From positions 62,001 through 126,000 of the forward strand of contig NZ_CP031468.1 in assembly GCF_003368325.1 (NCBI RefSeq): a DNA stretch of 64,000 nucleotides. The letters are read 5' to 3'. Numbering within the stretch: position 1 is the stretch's first letter; each line of letters starts with the position of its first letter. Both the position numbers and the translations under genes were made by a program. The notes under the pieces are model-generated. The model was not told the DNA's origin, searched no databases, and was given only the letters and a program-made list of their open reading frames with translations. The stretch is from Paraburkholderia caffeinilytica (GTDB taxonomy: Bacteria > Pseudomonadota > Gammaproteobacteria > Burkholderiales > Burkholderiaceae). Shown piece by piece: positions 62,426 to 64,000 of the stretch.

Positions 62426-63343
62426 ATGAACCTGCGTTTTCTCGAAACCTTCGTTTGGGCGGCCCGCCTTAATAGCTTTCGTTTAGCGGCAGAGAAATTG
62501 AACCTGAGCCAGGCGACGATTTCAGCTCGAATAGCGGCACTGGAACAAGAGCTGGGCATAAAGCTGTTCCAAAGAAGCGGTAGGGACACGAGCCTGACAG
62601 TGCAAGGTGAACGCGCGCTCACGGGCGCCGACGAACTACTAAGAGCCGCTGCCAAGTTTCGGCTCCAATTGAATGGACTTGAACACGCACGGGGAACGAT
62701 TCGAATTGGCGTGATCGACGCAATCGCGTTCACGCTCCTTCCGCTGATCGTGGACCGATTGAATACGACCTACCCAAACGTCAATTTCGAGTTACATGCT
62801 GATACGAGCATCAACCTCGCACGGCAACTGACAGAGAGCAAGCTGCATCTGGCCTTGCTCATGGGTCCGGTTCACGGAACAGACATTGTCAGTCGCCCCA
62901 TGTTCAACCTGTCTGCAACCTGGATCGCGGGTCCATCCTTTCCTAACGCAGAAACGCCGATCGATCTAGACGTTCTGGTCAGCCATCCCATCATTTCATT
63001 TCCAAAAGGCTCCGACCCGCATGAAACAATGCGAGGCTATTTTCGCCGAGACGTCTTCCAGGCAATGCGTGTTTATACGTCCAATTCCGTTGCCACAATT
63101 GTCAAGCTGGTCAGCGATGGATTGGGGGTGGCAGTTCTCCCGGAAGCAATCGTGAAAGACGAGATAACGAGCGGCAAGCTCCTGAAGCTCGACGTGATCC
63201 AACCATTTCCCGCGTTCGCTTTCCATCTTGCGTATGTCGACGCGCCGGAGACTTCGCTACCCGGACTCATTGCCGACCTAGTCAGCGCTGCAGCACATGA
63301 CTACTGTCGGCAGGAAACTTCTCGAGTTGCTTGGGTTCCGTGA
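62426..63343 (+). CDS. LysR-family regulator of the acid-catabolism operon
   Basis: The 305-residue LysR has HTH (ETFVWAARLNSFRLAAEKLN, LSQATISARIAALEQELGIK) and effector domain (GTIRIGVIDAIAFTLLPLIV). It is divergent from the nitrilase-aldolase operon and probably activates it. A weak hairpin (GAGTxGC/GCxACTC) with T6 follows its stop at 63342-63366. Confidence 0.9.
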   Translation: MNLRFLETFVWAARLNSFRLAAEKLNLSQATISARIAALEQELGIKLFQRSGRDTSLTVQGERALTGADELLRAAAKFRLQLNGLEHARGTIRIGVIDAIAFTLLPLIVDRLNTTYPNVNFELHADTSINLARQLTESKLHLALLMGPVHGTDIVSRPMFNLSATWIAGPSFPNAETPIDLDVLVSHPIISFPKGSDPHETMRGYFRRDVFQAMRVYTSNSVATIVKLVSDGLGVAVLPEAIVKDEITSGKLLKLDVIQPFPAFAFHLAYVDAPETSLPGLIADLVSAAAHDYCRQETSRVAWVP

Positions 63344-63366
63344 GTCGCCAGGTGCCACTCTTTTTT
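63342..63366 (+). terminator. Possible terminator after LysR
   Basis: GAGT..GC pairs with GC..ACTC with one mismatch, followed by TTTTTT. Confidence 0.4.
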
Positions 63367-63950
63367 CATCGCTCTGTCGTAACACGGCGCGTAACCGCAG
63401 GGGCCCGCTCGCCGAACTTCTCTTCGGGGCGCACCCAGGTCTTCATCCCAAGCACGCTAACGGCAAGCCCCTCGGCGTGATCGCCAGCAGGCTGGGCATC
63501 ATGAAGCCTTGCTCATGGTTGCCGGTGCCGCGACCCAAACGCTCAGTCGCTTGCAGATGAGACAGGTTGAACTCCGTTGTGTCCTGAACCGCCAGCACGA
63601 TCGGCACCTGCCTCATGCGATCGAGCGTTTGCGCAATATGGGGCGCGAGGATGCCGTCCTTGTCGACCTGCGTATTATCGAAGAAACAGTAGGCTGGCTT
63701 AAGCGATTGTGGAAACCAACCGTTGCGGACTGCACGCGAGTCGGCGAGCCAGCGCAACAAGGCGCTGCGCCAGGCGTGCATCACCCAGATTCGCCTCCCC
63801 GAATTCGGCACTTGCCCAGTCACCCGTCTCGTTCTCGTTGACGAATTGCAACTGCCGTTGCGAACAGAATGGGCCGAAATCAACATCGACGCAGACTGTT
63901 TACAAGCGATCATCCATCACGCCGCTCACGAAGATGTGGGGCCTTATTGC
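63350..63950 (-). pseudogene. IS4-family transposase remnant (Tn5-like N-terminal part), frameshifted
   Basis: Minus-strand fragments match an IS4-family transposase: GDWASAEFGEANLGDARLAQ, RLVALARRLA, a shift, then PAYCFFDNTQVDKDGILAPH, VLAVQDTTEFNLSHLQATER and MMPSLLAITPRGLPLA. Another shift leads to GMKTWVRPEEKFGERAP. At least two frameshifts and loss of the C-terminal half make it inactive. It marks the right edge of the acid operon. Confidence 0.75.
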
Positions 63951-64000
63951 AGCCGATACAGTCACTGCGGATCCCTATGAAATCCGCTGACTCGCCCCTC

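Noticed and set aside
1..64000. CRISPR arrays, tRNA or rRNA genes, phage modules
   Set aside because: No regularly spaced direct repeats, cloverleaf-like or conserved rRNA stretches, or phage structural genes were seen on reading through; a covariance-model search would be decisive.

Overview
The window reads as an accessory, catabolism-rich stretch of a Burkholderiales genome, most likely Paraburkholderia, Caballeronia or a close relative. The evidence is high-GC coding sequence, several Burkholderia-type general porins, many LysR and GntR regulators, and transporter-plus-enzyme islands with no housekeeping core. Genus is inferred from protein style; no rRNA or marker gene is present. I saw no CRISPR array, tRNA or rRNA.

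Layout. (1) 0-7.9 kb: a methylxanthine N-demethylase cluster resembling ndm of Pseudomonas putida CBB5. It holds an NdmA/B-like Rieske oxygenase, a GntR regulator, a Rieske-less NdmC-like oxygenase, an NdmD-like reductase carrying the extra Rieske domain, an NdmE-like GST, then frmA and fghA for the released formaldehyde. (2) 8-11 kb: decayed DNA and an aldehyde dehydrogenase homologue without its catalytic Cys. (3) 11.2-15 kb: a BmpA/Yuf-type nucleoside ABC importer without its binding protein. The palindrome TGGTATACCA occurs at both ndm promoters and again upstream of this importer. (4) 16-31.5 kb: a polyamine-type ABC importer, cupin, class III aminotransferase, Zn-type HemB, HisD-like dehydrogenase and APC permease. 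Two paralogous XRE-cupin regulators and a recurrent 18-bp palindrome near TGGACGTTATAACGTCCA appear to tie them together. (5) 32.5-40 kb: a glucuronide or sulfated-glycan island (GH79 lipoprotein, porin, hexuronate-type MFS, sulfatase, LysR). (6) 40-55.4 kb: a catabolic regulon with two DUF4392 (D-glutamate cyclase C-terminal-like) proteins flanking a SelA-like PLP enzyme, plus MHS transporter, ALDH, beta-hydroxyacid dehydrogenase, LysR, NDH-2 and a glutamate-type ABC importer with a class V PLP enzyme. A 50-bp element with three mismatches lies upstream of two of its operons, and a diverged copy lies upstream of the third. (7) 55.5-64 kb: an IS3 remnant, an acid-catabolism operon (two MFS, HpaI aldolase, porin, RraA-like protein, nitrilase, LysR) and an IS4 remnant.

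The most unusual signal is a family of three 64-65-residue ORFs (7666-7860, 31329-31523, 41571-41768) sharing the C-terminal pattern P-(L/M)-x2-(I/L)-x-(R/S)-x-I-x2-R-(P/A)-(E/D)-x-S/C-x-A-(V/I)-LGYN. Each sits beside a different catabolic operon. I know of no described function. The other strong candidates for undescribed biology are the DUF4392/SelA-like operon with its repeated regulatory element, and the regulon defined by the 18-bp palindrome.
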